64,000 bases of DNA from JBCBKU01 sp038521345. GTDB taxonomy: Bacteria > Pseudomonadota > Alphaproteobacteria > Rhodobacterales > Rhodobacteraceae. The notes beneath the pieces are model-generated. The model worked only from the letters and a program-made list of their open reading frames with translations, was not told the origin of the DNA and made no database searches. This document shows positions 52,185 through 60,724 of the stretch, one piece after another (position 1 is the first letter of the stretch; each line of letters begins with the position of its first letter). The DNA lies in NCBI GenBank assembly GCA_038521345.1, contig JBCBKU010000007.1, positions 56,808-120,807 of the forward strand, given 5' to 3'. The translations under genes and the position numbers were made by a program.

Positions 52185-53717
52185 ATGCTGCGCCGCGACC
52201 TCTTGTCCGGGATCTGTGCCCTTGCCGCCCTGCCCGCGCATGGTCTCGAGGCGCAGGGCGCACAGGGGCTGCAACTTGGCACACCAAGGCCTTTCCATGC
52301 AGGCGACGTACGCGCCCTTGCCCGCCGCCTCGCTGGTGAACGTTACCGGCCGCCAGAGCGCATCCCCGACGCATGGACAGAGATCGACTACGACACCTAT
52401 CGCGGCATCTGGTTCGACAGCCGCAACGCACTTTGGGAGGCGTCGGGACAGGAGCCGTTCCGGCTCGATGTCTTCGCTCCGGGGCTCTACTTTCCGACAC
52501 CTATTCGCATCGACATCGTCGAAAATGGCATGGCGCAACCGGTCCTCTTCGATCTCGAGATGTTCGACCGGACCGACACCTTTCCCGATCTGCCCGTCGA
52601 TGACACGCTCGGCTATTCCGGTTTCCGTCTGCGCGCCGAATTGGAGCGGCCCGGCATCTTCACCGAGTTCGCGGTTTTCCAAGGTGCGAGCTACTTCCGC
52701 GGCATTGGCACGGGACAGATCTATGGGCTGTCGGCGCGGGGGCTTGCGATCGACACCGCCGAGCCTCGGGGCGAGGAGTTCCCCGAGTTCCGCCATTTCT
52801 GGATTGAACGCCCCGCACCCGGAGATGACGCGATCATCGTCCATGCCCTTCTCGACAGCGAGAGCTGCACCGGAGCTTACCGCCTGGCAATCCGACCGGG
52901 CCCCGACCTCACGATCGAAGTCGACGCTGAGATCTTCGCCCGGAGGCGCCTGCCCCATGTCGGCCTTGGCGCACTGACCTCGATGTTCCAGTTCGACGAA
53001 AGCAACCGGCATCACTTCTCCGACTTTCGAAGTGCCGTACACGATTCCGATGGCTTGCTGATCCGGAACGGTGCGGGCGAAACGCTTTGGCGGCCTTTGG
53101 CCAACCCTGCGACCTTGCAGATCAGTGCGTTCCAGGACGAGAACCCAAGGGGGTTCGGGTTGATGCAGCGACCGCGGAGGTTTGAGGATTTTGCGGATCT
53201 TGAAGCCCTTTACCACCGCCGCCCATCGCTCTGGATCGCACCACGGGGCCAATGGGGGCGCGGATCGGTGACGCTGGTCGAGATCCCAACGGACGACGAG
53301 ATCTACGACAATATTGTCGCCTATTGGCGCCCAGCCGCACCGGTACCTGCAGGCGGTTCGCTGGCCTTCTCCTATGACATGACGTGGTCGGACCGGTCCG
53401 ATTACGGCACTGGATTACGGGTGCTTAACACGCGAGCCGGTCGGGCCAGAAGCAAGGGCATCATCTTCGCCATCGACTTCGAGGGCGGTCCGGATCTGCC
53501 GGACGCGCTTGACGCGGTTCAAACACTGGTTCGGACCAGCGGCGGCGACGTGACCGACGGAATTCTCCAGCGCAACCCCCAGACGGGCGGCCTGCGGTTC
53601 AACTTTACCCTTTTTCCCGGCGAAGCGCGGCTGGCGGAGATCCGTGCACAATTGCGTCGGACCGATGGCGCACCGCTTTCGGAAGTGTGGCTGTATCGCT
53701 GGACGGCACCGGCATGA
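52185..53717 (+). CDS. opgG: Osmoregulated periplasmic glucan biosynthesis protein (OpgG/OpgD family)
   Basis: 510 residues. An N-terminal RRDLLSGICALAALPA segment looks like a Tat signal (twin Arg), as known for OpgD; OpgG itself uses Sec, so the exact orthologue is uncertain. The beta-sandwich MdoG domain is recognisable from YRGIWFDSR (about 66), NEDENPRGFGLMQR-like QDENPRGFGLMQRPR (about 315) and the C-terminal Ig-like domain. It acts in the periplasm on the glucan backbone made by OpgH. Confidence 0.9.
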   Translation: MLRRDLLSGICALAALPAHGLEAQGAQGLQLGTPRPFHAGDVRALARRLAGERYRPPERIPDAWTEIDYDTYRGIWFDSRNALWEASGQEPFRLDVFAPGLYFPTPIRIDIVENGMAQPVLFDLEMFDRTDTFPDLPVDDTLGYSGFRLRAELERPGIFTEFAVFQGASYFRGIGTGQIYGLSARGLAIDTAEPRGEEFPEFRHFWIERPAPGDDAIIVHALLDSESCTGAYRLAIRPGPDLTIEVDAEIFARRRLPHVGLGALTSMFQFDESNRHHFSDFRSAVHDSDGLLIRNGAGETLWRPLANPATLQISAFQDENPRGFGLMQRPRRFEDFADLEALYHRRPSLWIAPRGQWGRGSVTLVEIPTDDEIYDNIVAYWRPAAPVPAGGSLAFSYDMTWSDRSDYGTGLRVLNTRAGRARSKGIIFAIDFEGGPDLPDALDAVQTLVRTSGGDVTDGILQRNPQTGGLRFNFTLFPGEARLAEIRAQLRRTDGAPLSEVWLYRWTAPA

Positions 53718-55594
53718 GCGCCCGCACAACCGAAACGTTGATGCCCCCGGAGGCCCCGCTCGCCTTGGTCGAACAGTCCTTCGGGCGCCGTCCTGACGCC
53801 ATCCGCGCGGGACTGCCGCGATGGCAGGCGACCGATCTTCTCTGGCGCCTCGGCGCGTTCGGACCGGCCTTCGCCTTAACGCTATCCTTTCTCGCTGGGC
53901 TTGCCCGCTGGTTCAGAGATGGAGGCTTCACGCTTGGCGAGGTGGCGGTCGTGGTTCTGATCGGTGCGACATTCATCTGGGTCTCGCTGTCAGTCTCGGC
54001 CATGGTGCTGGCCCTTTTCCGGCTTTGGCTTGGCCGCCCGCGCCCCGAACGCCAGCGGGGGGAGGCGCAATCGGTGGCACTTCTGGTGCCGGTGTTCAAC
54101 GAAGACCCGGCCGAGGTGATGGGCCGCGTTGCCGCGATGCGGGCCGAGCTTGACGGCCTCAGGACCGAACACCGTTTCGCGTTCTTCGTCCTCAGCGACA
54201 CCCGCGACGAAACCATCGCCCAAGCAGAGTTGCGGGCGGTCGGTGCCCTGCGCGCTGCGGCCACCGGGGTGCCGGTCCATTACCGGCGGCGGGCCACGAA
54301 CAGCGACCGAAAGATCGGCAATCTTTACGACTGGATCCGGAGATGGGGCGCCGCTTGGGACGCGATGATCATTCTCGATGCCGACAGCCTCATGACCGGA
54401 CCGGCGATCCGGCGGCTCGCCGATGCCATGGCGGGCGACCCTGATGCGGCGCTTGTTCAATCCTTCCCAGTGCTGATTTCGGCCGAAACCCTGTTCGGCC
54501 GCATGCAGGAATTCGCCGCATCGGTTTATGGCTGGCTCATGGCCGAGGGTCTTTCGCTTTGGTCGCGGAACGAAGGCAATTACTGGGGGCACAATGCCAT
54601 TATTCGGACCCGCGCCTTCGCCGACAGCGCCCACCTGCCCTATCTGCGCCAGCGCGGCGGCGATGCCCTGATCCTCAGCCACGATTTCGTCGAGGCCGGC
54701 ATGTTACGGCGCGCGGGCTGGGCGGTCCGCTTCATGGCGATGCCAGGTGGATCCTATGAACAGACACCGCCCACGCTGGTTGACTACGTGCTGCGCGACC
54801 GGCGCTGGTGCCGTGGTAACCTTCAACACCTGCGCATCCTCGCCGCACGCGGCTTTCACCCGATCTCGCGGTTTCACCTCTTGCAGGGCGCCATGGCCTA
54901 TCTTTTGTCGCCGGCCTGGTTCGCGCTCTTGATCCTATGGGCCGGATTCCTGCCTATGGCCGGAACGCCGGAGAGCTACTTCTCAGCCCAGAATCCGCTT
55001 TTTCCGGTCTGGCCCCAAGTCGGGCGAATCGACGGTATCTGGTTCCTCGTGCTCGTCTACGCCATGCTTCTTTTGCCCAAGATCGTTGCAGCCGGGCTCT
55101 TCGTCGAAAAACGAGGGGTGGCCCGCGCCTATGGCGGACGGGCCGCTTTCGCGGCAGCGGTCCTGACCGAGATCCTGCTGTCGATCCTCTACGCCCCGAT
55201 CCTGATGGTGCAGCAAACCCGTGCCGTAACCGCCGCGCTGCTTGGTCGTGGTGAATTCTGGACACCCCAGCGGCGTAGTCTGTCCTTGGACGGCTGGCCC
55301 ATGCTTTTGCGGTTCCACGCATGGGAAGTGGCTATGGGCGCGGCTCTTGCGTGGGGCATCGCTTCGGGAAGCCTGTCGGTCTGGTTGGCACCCGTTGCGA
55401 TCAGCCTTGGCCTTGCGCCCGCGCTGTCGCGGCTTTCAGGTCTGCCAGTCGCGGGCGCGCCCCTATCGTTCCTGCGCCTCGACACACCGCTCAGCCTGAA
55501 TGCACCGCGCGTCAGCCGACGGGCCGAAGCCGAACGCGACCGTCTCTCAGAGCTTCTGGCAGATGCTCCACCGGCGCGTGTGCCCGCAGAATGA
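53714..55594 (+). CDS. opgH: Glucans biosynthesis glucosyltransferase
   Basis: 626 residues from ATG 53714 (ATGA overlap with opgG). A family 2 glycosyltransferase core lies between membrane segments: PVFNEDPAEV (about 130), ILDADSLMTG (DxD, about 218), SHDFVEAGMLRRAGW (catalytic Asp, about 325) and the QxxRW-like RDRRWCRGNLQH. It polymerises UDP-glucose into the beta-glucan and exports it. It is shorter than E. coli OpgH (847), as in other Rhodobacteraceae. Confidence 0.93.
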   Translation: MSARTTETLMPPEAPLALVEQSFGRRPDAIRAGLPRWQATDLLWRLGAFGPAFALTLSFLAGLARWFRDGGFTLGEVAVVVLIGATFIWVSLSVSAMVLALFRLWLGRPRPERQRGEAQSVALLVPVFNEDPAEVMGRVAAMRAELDGLRTEHRFAFFVLSDTRDETIAQAELRAVGALRAAATGVPVHYRRRATNSDRKIGNLYDWIRRWGAAWDAMIILDADSLMTGPAIRRLADAMAGDPDAALVQSFPVLISAETLFGRMQEFAASVYGWLMAEGLSLWSRNEGNYWGHNAIIRTRAFADSAHLPYLRQRGGDALILSHDFVEAGMLRRAGWAVRFMAMPGGSYEQTPPTLVDYVLRDRRWCRGNLQHLRILAARGFHPISRFHLLQGAMAYLLSPAWFALLILWAGFLPMAGTPESYFSAQNPLFPVWPQVGRIDGIWFLVLVYAMLLLPKIVAAGLFVEKRGVARAYGGRAAFAAAVLTEILLSILYAPILMVQQTRAVTAALLGRGEFWTPQRRSLSLDGWPMLLRFHAWEVAMGAALAWGIASGSLSVWLAPVAISLGLAPALSRLSGLPVAGAPLSFLRLDTPLSLNAPRVSRRAEAERDRLSELLADAPPARVPAE

Positions 55595-55636
55595 CGGCGG
55601 CGCATTCACACCCCGTCACGTTTCCCGGAGGCCGCT

Positions 55637-55699
55637 ATGCCAAAGCGTCGTGCTGTGCTTCTGTCCGCGTCAAGCGTCACGCACATACAGGAGCCTTGA
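55637..55699 (+). CDS. Candidate 20-residue leader ORF upstream of the YHS gene
   Basis: ATG 55637 is preceded at ideal spacing by GGAGG and reads 20 codons (MPKRRAVLLSASS...) to TGA 55697-55699, ending 7 bases before the ATG of the next gene. The downstream gene has only a distant ribosome site (AGGAG 13 bases upstream, inside this ORF), so translation may be coupled. The short length makes this a low-confidence call. Confidence 0.3.
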   Translation: MPKRRAVLLSASSVTHIQEP

Positions 55700-55706
55700 A
55701 CTGTCC

Positions 55707-56225
55707 ATGAAACGTATTCTTCTCGCATCCGTCCTCGCCCTTTCCACGGCCGCTGCTGCCTTTGCCGGGCCGCAATACCTCGACGAAACCGGTTTTGCTG
55801 TCTCGGGCTATGACGTCGTGTCCTATTTCGATCTCGCGCAGGCGCCCGTCGGCCAGTCGCAGCCCGAACCCCTTGTCGGAAATGCAGGCATCACCGCCGA
55901 GCACAACGGCGCCACTTTCGCCTTCGCCACCGAAGCCAACCGCGATCGGTTCCTCTCGGATCCGGACGCGTATGTTCCGGCCTATGACGGCCACTGCGCT
56001 TACGGTGTCGCCAAGGGTGGCAAGGTGCCGGGCAACCCGCTGCTCTGGCGGATTGTCGACAATCAGCTTTATCTGAACATCACCAAGAACGTCGTGAGCT
56101 TCTGGGAAGAGGATATCCCGGGCAACATCAATCTGTCGGAAGGCAACTGGCCCGGACTTGAAGCCAACGCGGCTTCGACGAATACGATCCCTCAATTCAC
56201 ATCGTCCGCACCAGTCACGGAATGA
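55707..56225 (+). CDS. YHS-domain periplasmic protein
   Basis: 172 residues with a signal peptide (cleavage after AFA, mature GPQYLDETG). A YHS-like domain follows (about 30-125): VSGYDVVSYF, FAFATEANRDRFLSDPDAYVPAYDGHCAYGVAKG. YHS domains bind metals or act in copper/silver handling and small-molecule sensing. A conserved Cys and His (GHCAYG) in the loop could be the metal site. It heads a short rightward group with a rhodanese and an esterase. Confidence 0.85.
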   Translation: MKRILLASVLALSTAAAAFAGPQYLDETGFAVSGYDVVSYFDLAQAPVGQSQPEPLVGNAGITAEHNGATFAFATEANRDRFLSDPDAYVPAYDGHCAYGVAKGGKVPGNPLLWRIVDNQLYLNITKNVVSFWEEDIPGNINLSEGNWPGLEANAASTNTIPQFTSSAPVTE

Positions 56226-56232
56226 ACCGAAC

Positions 56233-56679
56233 GTGAATCGCCGCTATTTTCTGATCGGCAGTACGGCCGTCGCATCTGCGGCGGCCGTCACGGTGTTCTG
56301 GCCCGCAGCAGACGCGACGGATGGCACGCGGGTGATTGCGGCTGACGCCGCCCATGCCCAGGCCGCTGCGGGCGAAATCTGGATCATCGACATCAGGCGG
56401 CCCGACGAGTGGGCCCGAACCGGAACGCCCGAAGGCGCCATCCCGCTTGACATGCGGCGGGACGATTTTCTGCAGGCACTCGCCACCGCAACCGCCGCTG
56501 ATCCAGACCGACCGGTCGCGCTGATCTGCGCGCGGGGTGTGCGGTCACACCGCCTGACGCAGCGGCTGCAAGACGCCGGGATCGCACCGGTTCTCGATAT
56601 CTCCGAGGGCATGCTTGGCTCTTCCGCAGGCCCCGGCTGGTTGGATCGCGGTTTGCCCACAGATCAGGTAGAGTCCTGA
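56233..56679 (+). CDS. Periplasmic rhodanese-like protein
   Basis: 148 residues from GTG 56233. A Tat-like N-terminus (NRRYFLIGSTAVASAAA) points to export. The rhodanese domain covers about 40-140, with DIRRPDEWARTG and the active loop ICARGVRSHRL with its Cys at about 108. Rhodaneses move sulfane sulfur; the active-site loop CARGVRS is one residue longer than in some tRNA-linked members. Possibly a sulfur-relay or redox role with the YHS protein; no partner is certain. Confidence 0.85.
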   Translation: MNRRYFLIGSTAVASAAAVTVFWPAADATDGTRVIAADAAHAQAAAGEIWIIDIRRPDEWARTGTPEGAIPLDMRRDDFLQALATATAADPDRPVALICARGVRSHRLTQRLQDAGIAPVLDISEGMLGSSAGPGWLDRGLPTDQVES

Positions 56680-56706
56680 CCGACTGCCAACCGAGGAGCC
56701 TCGCCC

Positions 56707-57573
56707 ATGCCTCTTGCCAGACACTTTGTCACTCTGGGACGTGGCATGCTCACCGCCCTCGGGTTTGCGATGATCCCGGGCCTTGCGGCCGCGGATTGCG
56801 GTCCGGTGCCCGGTCCCTGTGAACTGCCGGACGGGACATACCATATCGAGTTGCCCGAACCGGCCAATCGTCCGATGCCTGCGCTCGTGTTCCTGCATGG
56901 TTGGGGGTCACGGGGCGAGGGCACGCTGACCATGCGCGGCATGGTGGAAAGCGCCCGCGCCCGCGGGTATGCCGTGATTGCACCGGACGGGGTTCTTCGG
57001 CAATCGGGAAACGGCCGCACATGGACTTTCCGACCCGGCCAGACCGGGCCCCGCGACGACATCGCGTTTCTGCAATCCGTGCGCGACGATGCTGTCGAGC
57101 GCCACGGCATCGATCCCGAAAAGGTAGTTCTTGCGGGCTTTTCCATCGGCGGGTCGATGACGAGTTACGTGGCCTGCGCGGCCCCGGACGCGTTTTCGGC
57201 CTATGCGCCGGTCGCGGGGAGCTTCTGGCGCCCGCATCCCGCGGAATGCGCGGGGCCGGTCAACCTGCTTCACACCCATGGCTGGCGCGATGGGACGGTT
57301 CCGCTGACCGGGCGGATTCTGCGCGGCGGCGAGGATCCCGATGACCCGGGCACGATTGCGCAGGGCGATGTCTGGCACGCCATGTCCATATGGCGGGCAA
57401 GCAATGGTTGCCGCCCAAACGCCAATGACAGACGGGCCGAGGACATCTATTGGCGCGCGGACTGGACCACCTGTTCCAGCGGTGCTGTGGTGGGGTTTGC
57501 CTTGCACGAGGGTGGCCACGGCATCCCTCAGGGCTGGGCGGAACTCGCGCTGACCTGGTTCGAAGCACTCTGA
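56707..57573 (+). CDS. Secreted esterase of the PHB depolymerase (LpqC) family
   Basis: 288 residues with an N-terminal signal peptide (cleavage after ALA near residue 24). Alpha/beta hydrolase features: LVFLHGWGSRGEG (about 58), nucleophile Ser in GFSIGGSM (about 147), an Asp region and a late His in EGGHGIPQGW (about 275). The family includes poly(3-hydroxybutyrate) depolymerases and feruloyl esterases. Extracellular PHB or other ester hydrolysis is plausible; bdhA lies nearby in the window but in another transcription unit. Confidence 0.87.
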   Translation: MPLARHFVTLGRGMLTALGFAMIPGLAAADCGPVPGPCELPDGTYHIELPEPANRPMPALVFLHGWGSRGEGTLTMRGMVESARARGYAVIAPDGVLRQSGNGRTWTFRPGQTGPRDDIAFLQSVRDDAVERHGIDPEKVVLAGFSIGGSMTSYVACAAPDAFSAYAPVAGSFWRPHPAECAGPVNLLHTHGWRDGTVPLTGRILRGGEDPDDPGTIAQGDVWHAMSIWRASNGCRPNANDRRAEDIYWRADWTTCSSGAVVGFALHEGGHGIPQGWAELALTWFEAL

Positions 57574-57586
57574 CGCCACAAGCGTC

Positions 57587-57602
57587 GCGAACCACGGTTC
57601 GC
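57587..57602. terminator. Small hairpin between convergent genes
   Basis: GCGAAC (57587-57592) pairs with GTTCGC (57597-57602) across CACG, 14 bases after the esterase stop and 60 bases before the convergent leftward gene end. TTCAAAT follows rather than a T-run, so it is a weak terminator at best. Confidence 0.3.
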
Positions 57603-57663
57603 TTCAAATCTGCCCGACCGGTGTCGCAAATTGATCTTTCAGCGTCACCCGTCGAAAGACGAA

Positions 57664-57927
57664 TCAATCACGTCCGCCAAAACGCGAGACGATGCCTTGG
57701 ATAAGAGAGAGCAGTAGAAACCCAAGAACCGCCCAAACGACCAGTTCGAACGGGGCGAAATCGGTGCCGCGAAGCCAGCCACGCACGAGGTTACCCTGGG
57801 GTGGCAACTCTTCCAGCCCAAAGAGACCGGGGCGGTCCCACCAACGAAAAGGCCAATAGCGCGAGGCATAGAACAAAACAGCGAACAGCGCCGCCGCGCC
57901 CGCCACACCAAGGATGCGTCCGATCAT
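57664..57927 (-). CDS. Small two-span membrane protein
   Basis: 87 residues with two membrane segments (about 4-22 and 62-82) and a Trp/Pro-rich middle (RYWPFRWWDRPGLFG). I do not recognise the family. It ends the leftward four-gene operon with the Rieske membrane protein, starting in an ATGA-type overlap with the 257-residue gene, and probably is a subunit or assembly factor of that complex. Confidence 0.7.
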   Translation of the reverse strand: MIGRILGVAGAAALFAVLFYASRYWPFRWWDRPGLFGLEELPPQGNLVRGWLRGTDFAPFELVVWAVLGFLLLSLIQGIVSRFGGRD

Positions 57928-58697
57928 GGCAGGGGCTCCAGCGTGTCCGGGTCGATGGCGAAGATCAGCAGGTCGCCGTGGCGGGAGATGTCGCCTTCAA
58001 CGGTGATATAGGTGGCGATATGATCGCGCGCTTCCTCGGGCAGTTCCGTACCGTCCGGGCCCGTGATCATCAGGAATTCCTCGCCCTCAACGGGCTGGGT
58101 GGTGACGAAGACCGGTGGAATCCCACCGATGATGCAAAGATCGGCACAGGCCTTGTGCGACAGGCCGCGCCCGGGTCGCATCGCGCCGGAAAGGCACTTG
58201 CCATCGCAGATCTCGCCGGCCAGCCGCCAGCGGCCCAGCGGTTCAGCGGTCGGCCGTGACGGGGCCGGACCCTCGGCCCCCTCGGCTGCGGCCAGACCGT
58301 TCGCCCCGCCGCGCAATTGCAGCATGTCGAGGGTGCCGCGCTGCAGGAGGACACCCGAAATGGTGACCAACTGGCCGTCCAGCGGCGCACCGCGTGTGAT
58401 GGCACCGTTCTTCCCTTGCCCCGAGACCATCAGGGTATGTCCCGCGGGGATCTGATCGTTGCCTTCCGTGACGTGGACGATGGGGTACGGCGTAGCCTCG
58501 AGGACGCCCGAAACGGTTTGCCGACCAAGATCAAACCGGAACGCCGCATCGCCAGGATCATCCTGCGCGGTCCCGGTCATGATCGCGATGACAGCGAAGA
58601 ACGCGACGAGCGACACGGCGGTGGACAGAAGGAAGGCCCGCAAGCCCGGCGGAACCGGCAGGTAGCCCACGAAGAAGGCAGATCGACGATTGCTCAT
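57924..58697 (-). CDS. Membrane-anchored protein with OB-fold-like repeats, unknown function
   Basis: 257 residues. One membrane segment near the N-terminus (about 19-42) is followed by a soluble, periplasmic-facing part. Two segments look like beta-barrel OB strands: QLVTISGVLLQRGTLDMLQL (about 110) and a C-terminal YITVEGDISRHGDLLIFAID (about 228). A four-Cys middle (EICDGKCLSG...HKACADLCIIGG, about 160-190) could bind metal or form disulfides. It overlaps both neighbours by 4 bases, so it probably belongs to the Rieske complex. Confidence 0.75.
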   Translation of the reverse strand: MSNRRSAFFVGYLPVPPGLRAFLLSTAVSLVAFFAVIAIMTGTAQDDPGDAAFRFDLGRQTVSGVLEATPYPIVHVTEGNDQIPAGHTLMVSGQGKNGAITRGAPLDGQLVTISGVLLQRGTLDMLQLRGGANGLAAAEGAEGPAPSRPTAEPLGRWRLAGEICDGKCLSGAMRPGRGLSHKACADLCIIGGIPPVFVTTQPVEGEEFLMITGPDGTELPEEARDHIATYITVEGDISRHGDLLIFAIDPDTLEPLP

Positions 58698-59758
58698 TCG
58701 GGCGCCTCCTGCATCGGGATTGCGGCGGGTGTGGTTTCGGTCCCCGGAGGGTTGGCCTTGGGATTGACCAGAACGTCGCCGTTGCGCAGCGCGACCTCGT
58801 AAGTCGGCACGGTTTCGGTGAAGGGCGCAGGCGAGCGGCCGTTGCGCACGTCATACTGAAAACCATGCCAGGGACAGGTCACCAGACAGGCCTCCAGCTG
58901 GCCCTCGCCCAACGGTCCGTTCTGGTGCGCACAGGCGTTGGAGATGGCCGAAAGTTGCCCGTCGTAACGGAAGACCGCCACCCGATCCCCGTTCGGAAGA
59001 CGTGCGACACGCGCGCCGCCGTCGGGAATATCCGTCAGGGCCGCGACGCGCACCCAACCATCGGTCGCAACGGCCCCATCAGGATCGCCACCGCGCCGGT
59101 CGGCAATCGCCGCCGCAACATGGAGGCCGGCAACGGTAAGCGCCATCAGGATAACGGCGGCGGTGAGCCCGTGGTTCTGCTGGTTCAACAGGATGCCCCA
59201 GGCGATATGGGCAACCACAGCCGCATAGGCCGGATAGATCAGGTAGTGCAGCCGTTTCCAGATCGGCGGGGTGAGAAACTTCATCCAGAAATCATGGCTG
59301 GTGAAGGCCAGAACCATCAGCGCAATCAGGGCAAAGACGCCAAACAGCTCGAAAGGAAAGCCCGCGACCTGGGCGTAGCTCTCGTTTGAGGTCAGCAGCG
59401 CTTCGAGTTGTGGCGTGCGCGAGAACGAATAGTACCATCCAAGGATGAACCCGACATGCGTCAACGCCACGAAGAGTGTCATCACCCCAAAATGGCGGCG
59501 ATTGTACAAGAGCGGCAGAAACCGCTTGTCGAGCCGGGCGAGCGGTCCGATCGACAGGATCACGGACAGCATGGTGAAGGCGCAAAGCCCAAAGGCACGC
59601 GCATTTCGAATGGCGCCGTCAACAGGACGGCCGTGATCCAGCCAGCCGGGCACGATATTGAGGAATATCCAGATGAACGCCACGACACCGGCCAGCATCG
59701 CGATATCGTAGATCCATTTGTTGCGGTTCCACTGAACCGGTATGTAGCGCTCGCTCAT
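58694..59758 (-). CDS. Ferric-reductase-like membrane domain fused to a Rieske [2Fe-2S] domain
   Basis: 354 residues. The N-terminal two-thirds has about six membrane segments with the MsrQ/YedZ-like pattern (RRHFGVMTLFVALTHVGF and LHYLIYPAYAAVVAHIAWG), whose His residues would bind haem. From about 250 a Rieske domain follows, with CAHQNGPLGEG and CPWHGFQYD (CxH...CxxH). Such a fusion would pass electrons between a membrane haem and a 2Fe-2S centre. It is the core of a leftward operon with three small membrane proteins. Partner and electron acceptor are unknown. Confidence 0.9.
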   Translation of the reverse strand: MSERYIPVQWNRNKWIYDIAMLAGVVAFIWIFLNIVPGWLDHGRPVDGAIRNARAFGLCAFTMLSVILSIGPLARLDKRFLPLLYNRRHFGVMTLFVALTHVGFILGWYYSFSRTPQLEALLTSNESYAQVAGFPFELFGVFALIALMVLAFTSHDFWMKFLTPPIWKRLHYLIYPAYAAVVAHIAWGILLNQQNHGLTAAVILMALTVAGLHVAAAIADRRGGDPDGAVATDGWVRVAALTDIPDGGARVARLPNGDRVAVFRYDGQLSAISNACAHQNGPLGEGQLEACLVTCPWHGFQYDVRNGRSPAPFTETVPTYEVALRNGDVLVNPKANPPGTETTPAAIPMQEAPE

Positions 59759-60126
59759 TGGTCTGCCTCGACGGCGGAAAGCTGTTCGGGGGCGATATGG
59801 ACGGGCCAGATCTGACGGTTGGCAAGGCCCAGGACCAGCGCCAGCACAATGGTCACCGCCATCGCGACGGCCGCGCCCTGATGGGCACGACGCGGAGGAT
59901 CGTGGCGCCGTCGCCAGTCGTCGCGACCGCTTTCAAGCACCCACCAACGCCAGAGAACAATCGGCCAAAGCAGCATAACCCCCGGAACGAGGATCGGCCG
60001 GAAGACGTAGGCACCGCGCGCATCGGGATCGATCCGATCGATGCCCCAGGTCAGAAATAGCGCCGCGACCGCGGCCCCTGACCAAAGGTAGATCTCGACG
60101 AGCCCAAGCAGGCTTGCCGCGCTCAT
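59755..60126 (-). CDS. Small membrane protein of the Rieske operon
   Basis: 123 residues from ATG 60126; a GTG at 60156 is possible but adds an unlikely extension. Three hydrophobic segments (about 5-30, 42-63 and 86-106) and a basic loop (RDDWRRRHDPPRRAHQG). It heads the leftward operon and overlaps the Rieske fusion gene by 4 bases. Family not recognised; a membrane subunit or assembly protein is inferred. Confidence 0.7.
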   Translation of the reverse strand: MSAASLLGLVEIYLWSGAAVAALFLTWGIDRIDPDARGAYVFRPILVPGVMLLWPIVLWRWWVLESGRDDWRRRHDPPRRAHQGAAVAMAVTIVLALVLGLANRQIWPVHIAPEQLSAVEADQ

Positions 60127-60724
60127 GCCCCTGCCCCTAGGCAGCTTTGAAAGCACCGTAACGCGCCTGCGGGACAGTTGTTCCGCTTCGGAATGAAAAC
60201 GCGTCTCATCGTATCAACTTGCCTCATCATGTCTTGCTCGGGTTCTTCGGCACCGATAGCCACGGATCGTACACAATTTCTACCATCGGCGTCATGTCGA
60301 TCGCTAGCGGATTTGCACGCCAGAAAGCAGCGCGTCACCCCAACTTTTGCGTGATGTCGCCGTGTCCAAAGGCGGATCATTCGCCGGGACCACGCCACTG
60401 TGCCAAGCCCAACGGCGCCGAATCCGACGTCGGGTCTTTCCGGATCAACGGCGGTGCATCCGGTCCCGATCGCACCAACCGTTCCCCTTTGACGCGCCAA
60501 CTCTCGTAACACTTCCGGCCCGATGATCGTTCTGTGTGCAGGCGCGGCATTCCCGGACTGTAACAATCGCCCAGATCGGGTCCGAGCGCATCGCGCGCCG
60601 TCAAGAGCGCGTGACTGTACGCCGCTCGTCATTCATGCGCGCAGATCCGGAGACTAGGGTCCGGCCAACGGTCGCACCGGGCGACCTAGCGGATTGGCAC
60701 CAAAACATCGAAGGACGAACCGGC
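60127..60724. other. 598-bp region without a recognised gene
   Basis: This gap separates the leftward Rieske operon from bdhA. It is slightly richer in A and T than its surroundings. Short open frames exist on both strands but their translations (Cys-, Arg- and Pro-rich, no start signal) look like non-coding shadows. AAGGACG at the right end is the ribosome site of bdhA. Promoters for both sides and possibly a small RNA could lie here; I saw no known riboswitch. Confidence 0.5.

Noticed and set aside
60123..60632. 169-residue minus-strand open frame in the gap before bdhA
   Set aside because: Translation looks random (Arg/Cys-rich), no ribosome site, and it would overlap the real start of the Rieske-operon gene at 60126.
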